This document shows positions 10,624-21,550 of a DNA stretch of 64,000 nt, one piece after another (the stretch's first letter is position 1; every line of letters starts with the position of its first letter). Both the position numbers and the translations under genes were made by a program. The stretch is from Nemophila menziesii (taxonomy: Eukaryota > Streptophyta > Magnoliopsida > Boraginales > Hydrophyllaceae), in NCBI GenBank assembly GCA_029959085.1, contig JARWIR010000014.1:9470001-9534000 (forward strand), in the 5' to 3' direction. The notes below the pieces were generated by a model. That model was given only the letters and a program-made list of their open reading frames with translations, made no database searches and was not told the DNA's origin.

Positions 10624-12255
10624 ATGAGCTTCTATTCTTCAAACCATCCTTATGCTAATGAGGGTAAAATGGTGGTAACACCCGATTCCAACTCGAAATA
10701 CAAAGCTATCAAAGAGTACAAACTTCTTGGTAAACTCCTCTGCAAAGATGTAGTTAACATTACCTTTATTAAGAACCATATAAACAAATTCTGGGCTTTA
10801 AGAGAATTAATGGAAACCGAAAAATTTGGGAAAAACGAAGTGATTCTCAAATTCAAAAATGAAGAAGACTACCTCAAGGTATGGAATCAAAGGCCATGGA
10901 CAGTTGTTGGTAAGCACTTCGCTATTAATAAGTTTATTTCTGGCTCAAAAAAAGGGGTTGAATTCACTACCCTATGGTTACAACTCACTGGAGTTCCAGC
11001 AAATCTACTTACTCATCACTGTATTGAGAAACGTATGACACACTCTGGAGAAGTTCATTCCATTATTCTTCCTGAATCTGAAGAGGTGGATGAACATACA
11101 ATTACTAAAGTTCAACTCGATTGGAATCTCAAAAACTCAATTATTGCTGGGATTAACTACTGGGAAGACATCAACACTCAAATATGAATAAATTTTAAAT
11201 ACAAGAATATCGGTCAAGTTTGCTACTCATGTGGTATTTTCGATCACGAAGAAAAAGAATGTAAAAATAAGAGAATTGAACCAAGGATTGGAAGCTGGGA
11301 TAAGATTTCTACTAGGGGGCCTTCTCAATCTTCGATTCTCGTTAAAGGTAAATCATCGATTACCCTCAATCACCATAACACGATTCGGAAATTACCCAGA
11401 ACGAGTTGGAACTCACAAGGGCTCAAAATCAACTCGACTGAGTTAAACTCAATGATCCAAAACTCACCCAATGGAAACAGTACTATGGTACACCTTCAAC
11501 CATCGGGTACGAGCAATTCCGAAAGGGAGGAGGTAATGGGTGTACAACCTTTGTTTGAATTTAGTGCAAAAAAAGACAAGAAAAATGGCAAAGAGAAAGA
11601 AGACAAGAATGAGAAGGAAAAAGGTGTACTATCGAAAATGGATGAAGTTAAAAATAAGAAGAAGGAAGAAATGATATTAAAAGAAAATGAATTAATGAGA
11701 AAATCGGGTTATTTGGCTGGTTCACTTGCAAGTCCAAAAAGCCCAAGTGAGAATATAATTTTTGGTAGCATATCAAGCCCAACTACTCTAACCCAGTCTG
11801 GGCCCAATTCAAAGGTTATTATTTCACCCAACATATTAAAATCCAGCCCAAACAATACACCACTAACCATCCAACCCAATATCATATCAGATCATAACTC
11901 AAACCCAAAACAACATAAACCCGACTCAACCTCTCCTTCTCCCTCAACCTTCTCCCCCAAATCATTCCGAACCCCTAACCCTAGCCATAGCATATCAATC
12001 ACCTCTCCATTTCTGACCATCGCTAACCTTCCAATACCTTTCACCCTCATAATTAACCTCAATAATAAAAGCCGTAACAAAGTTTCTCGTACCTCGATTA
12101 AGAAAATCTCAAACATAAAGCGAACTGAAAAAACTTACTACTCTGAAAACAATCGTTTAAGAAAGCTGTGGGAATCTCGGAAAGGTAAAGATAATGAAAG
12201 GTGTGAAGATAAGAACACCGAATATGAAGATTTCGATGAAGTAGAAAAATCTTAG
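10624..12255 (+). pseudogene. LINE-1 ORF1: DUF4283 / zinc-knuckle RNA-binding protein, one internal stop
   Basis: One frame of 543 codons interrupted only by a TGA at 11185-11187. Residues 30-150 match the DUF4283 pattern of plant LINE and gag-like proteins (KLLCKD, WNQRPWTVVGKHF, WLQLTGVPANLL). Just after the stop comes CYSCGIFDHEEKEC, a CX2CX4HX4C knuckle, which shows that the stop is secondary. The C-terminal half is low-complexity: Lys/Glu-rich, then Pro/Ser/Asn-rich. Family role: binds the LINE RNA to form the RNP. The ATG at 10624 is the first after the CT-rich leader and opens directly into the domain. Confidence 0.85.
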
Positions 12256-12326
12256 AAATGGGTGGATATTAAGGAAGATGCTGAAGAGGTTTGCGGGCTT
12301 GTCCTAGAACAAGCTCACACCGAATC

Positions 12327-15300
12327 ATGATACAACTTGCTTGGAACTGCCAAGGGATTGGCACCCCTTTGGCAGGCCAAACCCTCATCGATATCGTGAG
12401 GAGGTAGCGTCCTGAGGTAATTTTCCTCTCTGAAACTAAAAATTGCTATGCTTCTCTTATTAAATTAGCTGATACACTGAATATGCACTTGATTGATACA
12501 GTAGAACCCATAGGGTTAAGTGGAGGCCTCGCTCTATTAAGTACTGTGAAAAACAACATTAGGATTATTGATAAGAATATTAATTTAATCCACTGTGAAC
12601 TCAGTAGTAGTAATAATGTCAAAAGCTATACTACCTTTGTTTATGGTGCCCCAAATGATGATAATAAAATTGAGTCCCTTAAAAAATTTGAACTATGTGT
12701 GCCTCCTGTTAATTGTGCTTGGAATCTAGTTGGTGATTTCAATAATCACAGATACATTAGTGAGAAAATGGGGGGTGATAATAGTAACACTAAAAATATG
12801 AAAGCTCTCTGTGAATTTATGAATACCTTAAAGCTTCAACAGATTGAGAGCAAAGGCTGTTCTTTCTCTTGGTCTAATAGAAGGGCTGGTGATAAGCTTA
12901 TAAAAATTCAATTAGATAAATGCTTAAGTAATAAAGAGTGGTGTGATATATACCCTTATGCATGGGTGTCCCTTCTTCCTGCATTCGGATCTGATCACAT
13001 CCCACTTATCTTACATCTTGAAGATAATAATAATAAAAAATTCAAAAGGTTCTACTTTGAAAAATTCTGGCTTGATGAAAAAGAATGTTATGACATTATT
13101 AAAAATGTTTGGAAGTCTAGGAATACCCCTTATAACATTGTCAAGAATAGGCTGAAATCCAACCTTATAATGTGCAAAAGACTCCTTACTGTATGGAGTA
13201 AAAGAAAGTTTCAAAACAGTAGAAAAAAAAATTGACATTCTTTTAAAAGAACTAGAAAAACTTACAAACTCGAAAAATCTAAATGAAAATGATAAAGATG
13301 AGTACAATTGCATTGTAAAGGAGATAGAAAATATATGGAAACGTGAGGAAGACTTTTGGGCCTCACGCTCTAGAATAAACTGGCTAAAATGTGGAGATAA
13401 AAACACTGCTTATTTTCACAATTCTACTAAGGCTAGAAGAAAGATTAATAAAATAAGTAAAATCAAAGATGATAATGGGATTTGGCTTAATGAGGATAAT
13501 GAAATCACTGATAATATTCTCAATTATTTCAACAGTGTTTTTAACTCAGTTGGCCCTAGAAACTATGAAAGAATTTTAAATGTGGTAAAGCCTTCTATTA
13601 TTGAGAATATGAATAGTAACTTACTAAAGCCACTGATGATATCTGAAATTGAAGTGGCTATAAATGAACTAGGAGCTAGTAAAGCTACCCGATGGTTACC
13701 AAGGTTTCTTTTATAAAATGTATTGGCACATTATTAAACTGGATATTATTAAATTAGTCAATAATTTTTGGTATAATAACCACTCTCTTGAGGATATTAA
13801 CCACACCTACATTTCTTTAATACCAAAAATCGAAAACCCAGCATATATAAAGCATTTTCGCCCCATAAGTGTTTCAAATTTTATTTATAAAATTTTAGCG
13901 AGAATACTTGTAAATAGAATGCAACCTCTTATGAAATATATAATAGATGAAAACCAAACATCATTTGTGCCAGGTAGACACATATAGGAAAACACCATGG
14001 TTGTTCATGAAGTTTGTAAATTTATTAAAGAACAAAAAAACACTAAGAACTACAACATGATTATTAAAGCGGATATTAAAAAGGCATACGAATATGTAGA
14101 ATGAGACTTTCTATATGACCTTATGACTAAAATGGGATTTTAAAAAAGGTGGTGTGACCTCATTTTAAACTGTGCCTCTACAGTGACCTACTCAGTGCTT
14201 ATAAATGGTCAACCACATTCCCTTAATAAACCCAAAAGAGGTATTAGACAGGGGGACCCACTGTCCCCCCTCCTCTTTTGTATCATTTCTCAAACCTTAA
14301 CTGCTCTTGTCAATGACAAAATGGATAAGGATCTACTAAAAGGTATTAAAATATCTAGAAACTGCCCTACCCTTACTCATTTGCTTTTTGCAGATGATAG
14401 TGTTTTCTTTTTAAAAGCTGACTTATATGAAACTTATTGCTTTAATGATATTATGAACAGATACTCACTTGCTACAGGCCTGACCCTCAATTTAAATAAA
14501 TATGGTGTTAAATTTAGTAAAAACACACCACATTATATGAAAGATATAATTACTACCAAATTAAATATGCCAATCACTAACAACTTAGGGGCTTACCTTG
14601 AGCTACCCACTGAGTGGGGGAGGTCTAAAGTAAGGGACCTGAGTCTTTTAGTGGAAAATGTTATAAAACAAACTGAGAATTGGAAAAATCTATTTCTTAG
14701 TAGCGCTGGAAAGGAAATTCTTATCAAATATGTAATTCAAAGCCTCCCCAACTATTATATGTCATCTTATTTACTCCCAATTAAGACTTGTGATTTAATA
14801 TCTGCGCAAATTGCAAATTTTTTTTGGGGAAATAAAGGTGAAAAAAGAATACATCGGGGCAATTGGAATTCATTAACTTGTAGCAAATTCTCAGGTGGAT
14901 TAGGTTATAGGAATATACACCTTATAATCTAGCTTTACTTGGAAAACAAGCTTGGAATCTTAGTAATAAAACTGATTCCCTTCTTTATAAAATTTTGAAA
15001 GGTAAATATTTTAATGATACTAACTTCTTCCAGGCTAAATTAGGTTGCTCTCCCTCTTGGGGATGGAGAAGCCTATTAGCTGGTAGAGAAATCATTACTA
15101 AATTTAGTAAATGTAAAATTGGAAATGGTCACACTATTAACCCTCAAAATGATATTTGGATTCATGACTCGAATGAAGTTATTACCCCTCGTAATAAAAA
15201 TATTACTAAGGTCAGTGCATTTATGATCAATGGAGAAAGAAAATGGGACATAAAAATTATCAAAGAAAAATTCTCTGAAAATGTTTGTAATAAAATACTT

Positions 15301-16593
15301 AAGACTTTTATCCCTCTTACTCCTCTCCAAGATATTATTTATTGGAATATTAATAGTAATGGGGATTACAATGTCAAATCTACATATCATATATTAAAAG
15401 ATGAAAAGGAAAAAGAGAAGAATATAAAAAATTATTCTAATCCTTCTTCTTCTACAATTATTGACCCTTATATATGGAAAGCTATTTGGAAACTTAAAGT
15501 CCCAAATAAAATAAAAAAAATTATGTGGAAAGCTGTAAAAAAATCTGCTTCCTACTAAAGATAACCTATATAAAAGAAGAGCTTGTGAATCAAATCTATG
15601 TTATATTTGTAATGAATAGGTGGAAAACATTGAACACTTAATTTTTGGATGTCAATGGGCTAGAGCAGTATGGATTCCCTCAAATCTAACTTTGAGAACG
15701 AGCAACCAGTGCTCAATGAAAATTGACACTTGGATGGCTCAATTAACTCTCAATAATGATGTGAAAAATTCATTTGCTTGTGAACAATTCGCAATAATTG
15801 CGTGGTGTATTTGGAAAGGCATGAATTCTTTTGCTTTTAATAAAGTGAAACTATGTCCCTGGAATACAGTTATGAAAGAACAAAATTTGTGGGAAGAATA
15901 CCAAAATGTTTTAAAACCCAATGAAGAAGCTGAGTTTCTGAGGGTTCATCATGATACCTTAGCAAAAACTGTCCCTAAATCCGATGATGATGCTATTAAT
16001 CTGAGGAATAAAGTAGCTAAAATAGCTAAAAAAGTCGATATGAAAGGTAAAAATGGAGAAACAGGTAATGCAAGTAATAAAGTATATGAAATTAATGTTA
16101 ATAAATGGCAACCCCCCCTAGTAATTGGTATAAAATTAACCGCGATGCATCATTTAAATGTACTAAGTCTACAATTGCTTATGTTGTTAGGGATAGTATA
16201 GGTAGAGTTATCAAATATTGCGCATGGGAGATAGGTGCTGAGAATGCTATGGAGGCTGAAACTTTTGGAGTTCTTAAAGCATGTTTATGGGCAAAAGAGT
16301 TCACTAATATCCCGTGTATTATTGAAAATGATTGCAAGGCTATCATGGATGCTCTCTCTTCTTTTTCTCCCATTGTTAGCAATTGGCTTAAAAATATCAT
16401 TTGTAGTATTTATTTTATTTCTGAATTTTGTAATCCTATTTTCTCTTGTATTTCGAGAAAACAAAACTTAGTTGCTGATTGGATAACCAAGTACTCGCCA
16501 TTAGGAAATAGTTTAGGTTATGTTGGTGAAACTTTTCCCAACCAATTAGCAAAACTAATTGCAAACGATGCCGCTCCTTCGGGAGTTGGGTGA
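12327..16593 (+). pseudogene. LINE-1 ORF2: endonuclease, RT, zf-RVT and RNase H, multiply broken
   Basis: Starts MIQLAWNCQG, the AP-endonuclease N-terminal motif, with FLSETK, VGDFNN, and GSDHIPL near 12985. RT follows with HFRPISV (about 13855), FVPGRH, RQGDPLSPLLF (about 14250) and FADDSVFF (about 14385). Then come GGLGYRN, a WKAIWKLKVPNKIK block and the zf-RVT cysteines with ENIEHLIFGC (15620). Last is RNase H with NRDASF and EAETFG and a DCKAIM segment (16105-16593). Stops lie at 12405, 13985, about 14102, about 14141 and 15617; frame changes at about 13226, 13692, 14925, 15540 and 16105. In a live copy this protein nicks the target and reverse transcribes the RNA in place. Confidence 0.88.
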
Positions 16594-16657
16594 ACCTTTG
16601 TAATCTTTTTATTATGAATGAAAGTTATTAGAACAAAAAAAGAATTAATTGTTGATA

Positions 16658-17161
16658 CAAATAATGATGTTTAGTAATTACACGAGTTTTTTGCATTTTT
16701 ATACCATATTTTTAAAAGTATTACAAATATAATCCTATTTCGATAAGATTTACAAAAATAGACCAAACCGATGATTGATTCCATGTTTGTGTAGGAAGTA
16801 AAATTACCGAGACTTGAAATATTTTGAATAAGGTTGATATTTGTATTTGCCGTGGATTAGGTTTTTCTTTAGTGTGGGATGTTTACTTTATGGGGCAACG
16901 CCTAATTAATTACACGGAGAGTGTAAAAATTCCTAATTAATTACAACTTCAACTTAATTCCTAATTAAGCACAAAAAAATGGAAGATTACAAAAATACTG
17001 ATAGACAATTAATTAATTACTTTAATTAATATAATATTTATTTATTTATTTTCATTTTCATTTTATTTTTGTAAACTTTTTTTTGATTTTTTTTCATAAT
17101 TTTTTTTTTTAAAATGTTTTTTCCAAAATTTCATTTTTTTCAATTTTTTTTTCGAATTTTT
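16658..17161. other. AT-rich DNA without a gene
   Basis: Long T-runs and several TAATTAATTA stretches. Nothing codes and no element ends were recognised. Confidence 0.55.
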
Positions 17162-17772
17162 TTAACGTGTTCGATGAACACACAATTCTGAGATTTGTGT
17201 GTTGAACACACATAATTGGAACAACCAAAATCAAGTTTTTTGTATTCCAAGATTACACAAATTTGAGTTTTATGTGTTCCATGAATACACAAATCTGAGA
17301 TTTGTGTGTTCCAGAAATACACAATTTTGCGATTTGTGTGTTTAGAAATACACAGAATTGGAACAAACAAAATCAAGTTTTGTGTATTACATGAATACAC
17401 AAATTTGGTTATTATGTGTTCCATGAATACACAAATTTGAGTTTTATGTGTTCCATGAATGCAAAAATATGAGATTTGTGTATTCCAGGAATGCACAAAT
17501 TAGAGATTTGTGTGTTATAGGGATGCAAAAATATGAGATTTGTGTGTTCCAGGAATACACAGAATTGGAACAAACAATATCAAGTTTTGTGTATTCTAGG
17601 AATACATAAATTCGATTTTTATGTGTTCTATGAATACATAAATTTGAGATTTGTGTGTTCCATAAATACACAAATCTTATATTTGTGCGTTCTAAGAATA
17701 CACAATTATGAGATTTGTGTGTTCCAGGAATACACAGAATTGGAATAAACAAAATCAAGTTTTGTGTGACCT
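17162..17772. repeat. Minisatellite of TGTGTGTTCC / GAATACACA units
   Basis: About 610 bp of diverged tandem units of roughly 30-45 bp. Each unit joins TTGTGTGTTCCA to GAATACACAAAT, which are nearly complementary, so each unit is a short hairpin. A second motif, GAATTGGAACAAACA followed by ATCAAGTTTTG, punctuates the array about four times (near 17215, 17355, 17565 and 17740), giving a higher-order period of about 140-210 bp. Long antisense frames in this array are a by-product of the repeat. Confidence 0.85.
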
Positions 17773-18502
17773 AGAACACACAAAACCCTAAAACATAAAC
17801 ACACAAAAATAACAAAAAAGTGTTGGACAAAAAGATAATATATCAAGATAGTTAAAAACGAATAAAAATAGGGTATATGCGATTAATAAAGAGAAAAAAA
17901 CAATTTTGTTAAAGAAGAGAATCATTTAGATCGATTTTATGACTTTGTGTGTTACATGAACACATAAATCTATATTTGTGTGTTCAGCAACACATAACCC
18001 GGAATTTCGTTTTTTAAAAAGAATTTAAAAAAAATCGAGGAAAAAAATTTCGAATTTTTAAAAAAAAAAGAAAATCGAAAAGAAAAATCTGAATTTTTTT
18101 TTTTTAAATTTTTATCTAAAAAAAACAATAATAAAAAAATAAAAAAATATCATAAAGGCAATAATGGAAGGTAAATATGACAATATGTTTAATTGAGAAT
18201 TACATTGAAAATTTATAAGTAGGAAGTTTTCTACTTCATTTTTTTTGGAAATGAAAAGTAAGGAATTGTAACTAATTGAGAATTATCTCTTACTTTATTT
18301 AATTACATTTTCTTCTATTCTTTCTTCCATTTTTATCTTTCTGCAACAATTTTTAACCTTTTCTTCTTCTTTTCTTTGATAGCTATCCCTTTTTTTCTTT
18401 TGTTAAACCTTTGATCGATTTATGCAAAGAATCGTTCTTGTTAAAAGAATAAACTAAGAATCGCTTTGTCTAGTGGTTAGACTACTCCGCAGAGACTAAG
18501 AG
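17773..18502. other. AT-rich flank of the minisatellite
   Basis: Poly-A and poly-T rich. One further TTTGTGTGTT / AACACATAA pair lies near 17945-17995, a detached piece of the same repeat. No ORF or RNA gene is supported. Confidence 0.5.
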
Positions 18503-18738
18503 ATGGAAGCGAATCTTATTGCAGTCAAAATAATTTCGAGTCAAAATGGATCTCATATATATTCAAAAAAAGAAGAAAAGAAAGGTAAGACAATTTTTTT
18601 CTTTATTTCTTCACTAAAATCCTAAACAAACAAAAATAACTTTTTTGTTTTTGTTTGATCTTTTTTTTTAGGAGTTCTTGTTAGAAGTCAAGTTGAAAAC
18701 AATCATTGTCCTTTGCTTATTCATTTGCTTTGTTGCCG
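18503..18738 (+). other. Possible pair of small exons with splice signals
   Basis: ATG at 18503 opens 27 codons that end at a good donor (AAAG|GTAAGA, 18585). A T-rich tract and TTAG (18670-18671) precede a second open stretch, 18672-18738, which ends at CCG|GTAAGT. One frame of this second piece is strongly hydrophobic (KTIIVLCLFICFV), like a signal peptide core; the frame joined to exon 1 is different. Either a small secreted-peptide gene fragment or chance signals in AT-rich DNA. I do not recognise the gene. Confidence 0.25.
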
Positions 18739-19175
18739 GTAAGTTTTTTTTTCTTTTTTTCCTTCAAGTTATATATAATGTTGTAACAATATTAAATAAA
18801 ATTGTATAGTTATATAGTTATATTTATATAAAATTATTGTGATTTATTAAATTTAATTAATTAATGTTTTAGGTTTTATTTAATAAAACGAGGTTAAATT
18901 TTGTTAATTATAAAAGGAGAAAAAGACAAATATGATCTGCTTTGACAAAAATACAAAGATTGTCAGCCTAGATATTTATGTTTGTTAATTTTATAATCCA
19001 CTTATATATATATAAATATGTACAATTGGTTAAATATATATATATAAATATATACAATTGGTTAAATAATTTACGAGTTATGTCATATTAAATAAATTAT
19101 TTAATTAATATACGAATTCGTGCCAATAAACTATTATATTTGGTTTACATATTTTTTCAAATTAGGATCTCCAAT
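18739..19175. other. AT-rich non-coding DNA, possibly intronic
   Basis: TATATA-rich stretches at 19005-19060 and no ORF. It ends in a TTTTTTCAAATTAG acceptor-like sequence just before the PMD fragment, so it could be an intron if 18503-18738 belongs to the same gene. Confidence 0.4.
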
Positions 19176-19606
19176 ATGACTAGAACAAAGAATATAAGTG
19201 CTCGTGAACCATTACAAGATAATTTTTCTGTATTACATCTTCAAGGCATGCATAGGAGTGATCTTATTTGGCAGGTTAAAGTTTTTTTTAATTAATTAAA
19301 TTATTTTAATTATATTCTTGAATTGTTGTAAATCTTGCAATTCAGGATGATGATTATGATTGCGCTTACGAACTAAAGTATCAAAGCCAACAAACTTGGA
19401 CATTGGATCCACGGGTACAAGAGATAGTCATTGAGGCAGGTTTGGATGCATTGGTTCCCTGACCGGTATAGTTCTTGAGTATGCGCTTCTTAATGCACTG
19501 GGTGGACGTTGACGGCGTGAGACGCATACGTTCCACATGCGTGTTGGTGAGATGACTGTGACATTGCAAGATGTTGCTATGTTGTTAGATATGCCTGTTG
19601 ATGGTA
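19176..19606 (+). pseudogene. Plant mobile domain (PMD; PP7-long-form-like) gene fragment
   Basis: Exon 1 (19176-19274) gives VLHLQGMHRSDLIW; an intron 19275-19345 with GT and TTCAG ends follows; exon 2 from 19346 gives WTLDPRVQEIVIEAGLDAL. After a frame change near 19460 the next frame reads [31 protein letters not shown] and ends MPVDG. This is the N-terminal signature of the plant mobile domain, present in proteins annotated as serine/threonine phosphatase 7 long form homologs and in MULE-related genes; its role is unknown or in silencing. One frameshift and one TGA break it, and the LTR at 19609 truncates it. Captured transposon cargo or a host gene relic. Confidence 0.75.
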
Positions 19607-19608
19607 TG

Positions 19609-21154
19609 TGATGTCTCCTCATTTGTGATAGATTTATATTAGGATGAGACATCATTTTTAGTGATTTAGAAGTCATAATAGTCGATTTTCTTGAAAAATA
19701 GTGCACTTTCCTATTTTGAGTCTTGATGTAGTAAAATAATATTTTTAGAGCTAATTGGATTTAATTGTTTATTTAATGTGAAGCTTTAAAGATAATTATG
19801 GAGATTAATTAGAGTCCAAGTCAAAGACTACAAGATATGGAAAGAGATTAGCATGGTAATTGGAGATAAGGAAACAAAAGCTAAAAATATGGAAAAGGAA
19901 AAGCTGCCTAAATTTGAGACTCTGCAGCACACGCCTAAAGAAGTGGTGATAACTCCAACAAGGAAGCCAATTTTGGTACATTCCTTTCATAGGCACGTAG
20001 ATAATTCGCTGAGGATTCTTTTGGTATATTATGGAGCAAAAACCGACCAATAACGAAGAAGATATGCTAAAAACAAGTCAGCAGAATTTATCTTTATTTC
20101 TATACGAATTTGAGTAGGGCTTGGAGTCCACTACTTAACCTCTCCCTCAAGAAAACGAATTAGGTCTTCTAAACACCTATAAATACACCCTTATATCACT
20201 TGCAAAAGGACCCTAGCAATCCACTTGCCTCATAGTAATTAGTTCTTAAGGTTTTATTCTTCCAGTTTATTGTAGAGAGCAAGATGATGTATTTTGTAAT
20301 TTCTTTTAGTTTATTTCCTTCAGGTATGAACTAAACTCCCCATAGCTTGGGTTTTGCATCATGTATAATCTATGAATTCTAATTCTTCTATCTAAGTTTC
20401 TTTGGGAATTACATGTTTTAATCTGATATTAGCTTCTTACTTTTATATTTGTTTATGTGTTTTGATTTATTGCCTGTCCTAAAACTGATCACTTTAGAAT
20501 TGTTTTAATAGTAATTAGATGGTCACCTTAGATGGCTGTCTAATTATTGAAACACCACATAACGTCTAGTGTCGATATTAGTCCTGACAAAACTGATTCT
20601 AACTAGATAGTCATTAGGGTTTGTTTTAATCACAATATCACCAATTGATTGAATTGTTTGCTTAGGGCCTTAGTAGCGTTTGATAACCCTATTTGAAACA
20701 GCGTCTTGGTTGTGCCGTAGCCCCCTTAGTCGCTCTCAAGGTCTAAGGAATGGGAATTTAGAATCCTGACTAAGTATACAAGAGCTAATATTCTCCCTTA
20801 TTAACTAGATCTAATAGAAAGAATTAGAAGGATTAGTGCATACTAGCAAAACCTAAGCTATATCTCTCATCTCATATTCTTCGTATATTATTTTATTGTC
20901 TTTATTTTATTAGTTTTAATTAGTTAATTTCGAAATTCAATATCTTTTATTTTCTGTCTTTTAATTAATTATTGCTTACTCGTTATTTCTACCCACGTGA
21001 TTAACACACTTAAGTCCCTGAGAACGAACTCAACTTATCAACTAAAACTTGCATACGTCCTGTAATACTTGCAGTACTGTGCCTGTCTAGGGTGAGAGTG
21101 CGTGGTTTTCTAGACTTTATTTATCATATTTTTATCACACCCTAGGCGACACCA
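19609..21154 (+). repeat. Athila-type element X: 5' LTR
   Basis: TG...CA ends: TGATGTCTCC at the start and GGCGACACCA at the end, followed by six bases and a tRNA-Asp-type primer-binding site, so this is a 5' LTR on the plus strand. A TATAAATA box lies at 20178-20185. It is a diverged relative of the E3 LTRs (60567-62100) in opposite orientation. The first 9 bp recur inverted at 19646-19654. It truncates the PMD fragment; the five flanking bases are GTATG, with no partner seen. Confidence 0.88.
20178..20185 (+). promoter_or_regulatory. TATA box in element X LTR
   Basis: CCTATAAATACACCC context is shared, in the same place, by the E3 and A-type LTRs of this window, which supports a real U3 promoter. 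Confidence 0.6.
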
Positions 21155-21160
21155 AGTTTT

Positions 21161-21178
21161 TGGCGCCGCTGCCGGGGT
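21161..21178 (+). promoter_or_regulatory. Primer-binding site of element X (tRNA-Asp type)
   Basis: TGGCGCCGCTGCCGGGGT. Plant tRNA-Asp ends in GGCAACGGCGCCA, so the match to its 3' end is nearly complete, with one mismatch in the first 17 bases. Use of tRNA-Asp is known for the Athila lineage. Confidence 0.85.
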
Positions 21179-21309
21179 CTTGTGTCTCGTTAGCATGTAG
21201 GTTATCTATTTCGAGTAGTAGTTTTTAATTAGTTTTTATTTTTCAGTATTTAGTTTTGTTTTTCCGGATATACGCTTGTGGTTTGCTTTAGTCTTCTTCA
21301 GGTTTCACA

Positions 21310-21550
21310 GTGTTTAATTCTTGGCCTCCTTTATCGGAGCCTGAGAGGAGTTTCAAACCTTACAACAAACGAGTTCGTGAGGAAAGAGCCTTAAGATGAG
21401 CAATGGCAGCCCAACTGAATCCACCACTTGGAGTCCTACCGGGAGGACTACAGCAAGATCCACCTGGGATCCAACAACAGGATCCACCTGGTGTACAACA
21501 ACATGATCCTCCTGGTGTACAAGGACAACAACAACATCCGTTAGGAGGAG
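21310..21550 (+). pseudogene. Element X gag, N-terminal fragment
   Basis: The frame starts at a GTG in the same context as the E3 gag (CACAGTGTTTAATTC) and reads NSWPPLSEPERSF, KPYNKRVREE, then a TGA at 21397-21399. It goes on as a Gln/Pro/Gly-rich tail with three QDPPG / HDPPG repeats of 24-27 bp. The A-type LTR at 21551 cuts it. The match to E3 gag (60036-60410) shows what it is. The true initiation codon is uncertain because both copies have GTG; a spliced start upstream is possible. Confidence 0.8.

Larger units (their letters stand above)
10384..16641 (+). mobile_element. LINE-1: full-length, decayed L1-like retrotransposon
   Basis: A pyrimidine-rich 5' UTR, two ORFs, a short 3' UTR and a terminal A-run at 16635-16641. 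Flanking repeats GAATTGCTTGTTGATA (10368-10383) and GAATTAATTGTTGATA (16642-16657) agree at 14 of 16 positions, as expected for an aged target duplication made by target-primed reverse transcription. ORF1 encodes a DUF4283 and zinc-knuckle protein; ORF2 encodes endonuclease, RT, zf-RVT and RNase H. The length (6.26 kb) is that of a full copy. At least six stops and five frameshifts make it inactive. Confidence 0.88.

Noticed and set aside
17140..17758. Repetitive ORFs of 71-118 codons rich in HGTHK and CVFMEY words
   Set aside because: By-products of the minisatellite.
18465..18580. Possible tRNA-derived SINE (TTGTCTAGTGGTTAG resembles an A box)
   Set aside because: The expected B box 35 bp on is poor, no TSD was found, and the A-rich tail is not distinctive in this AT-rich region.
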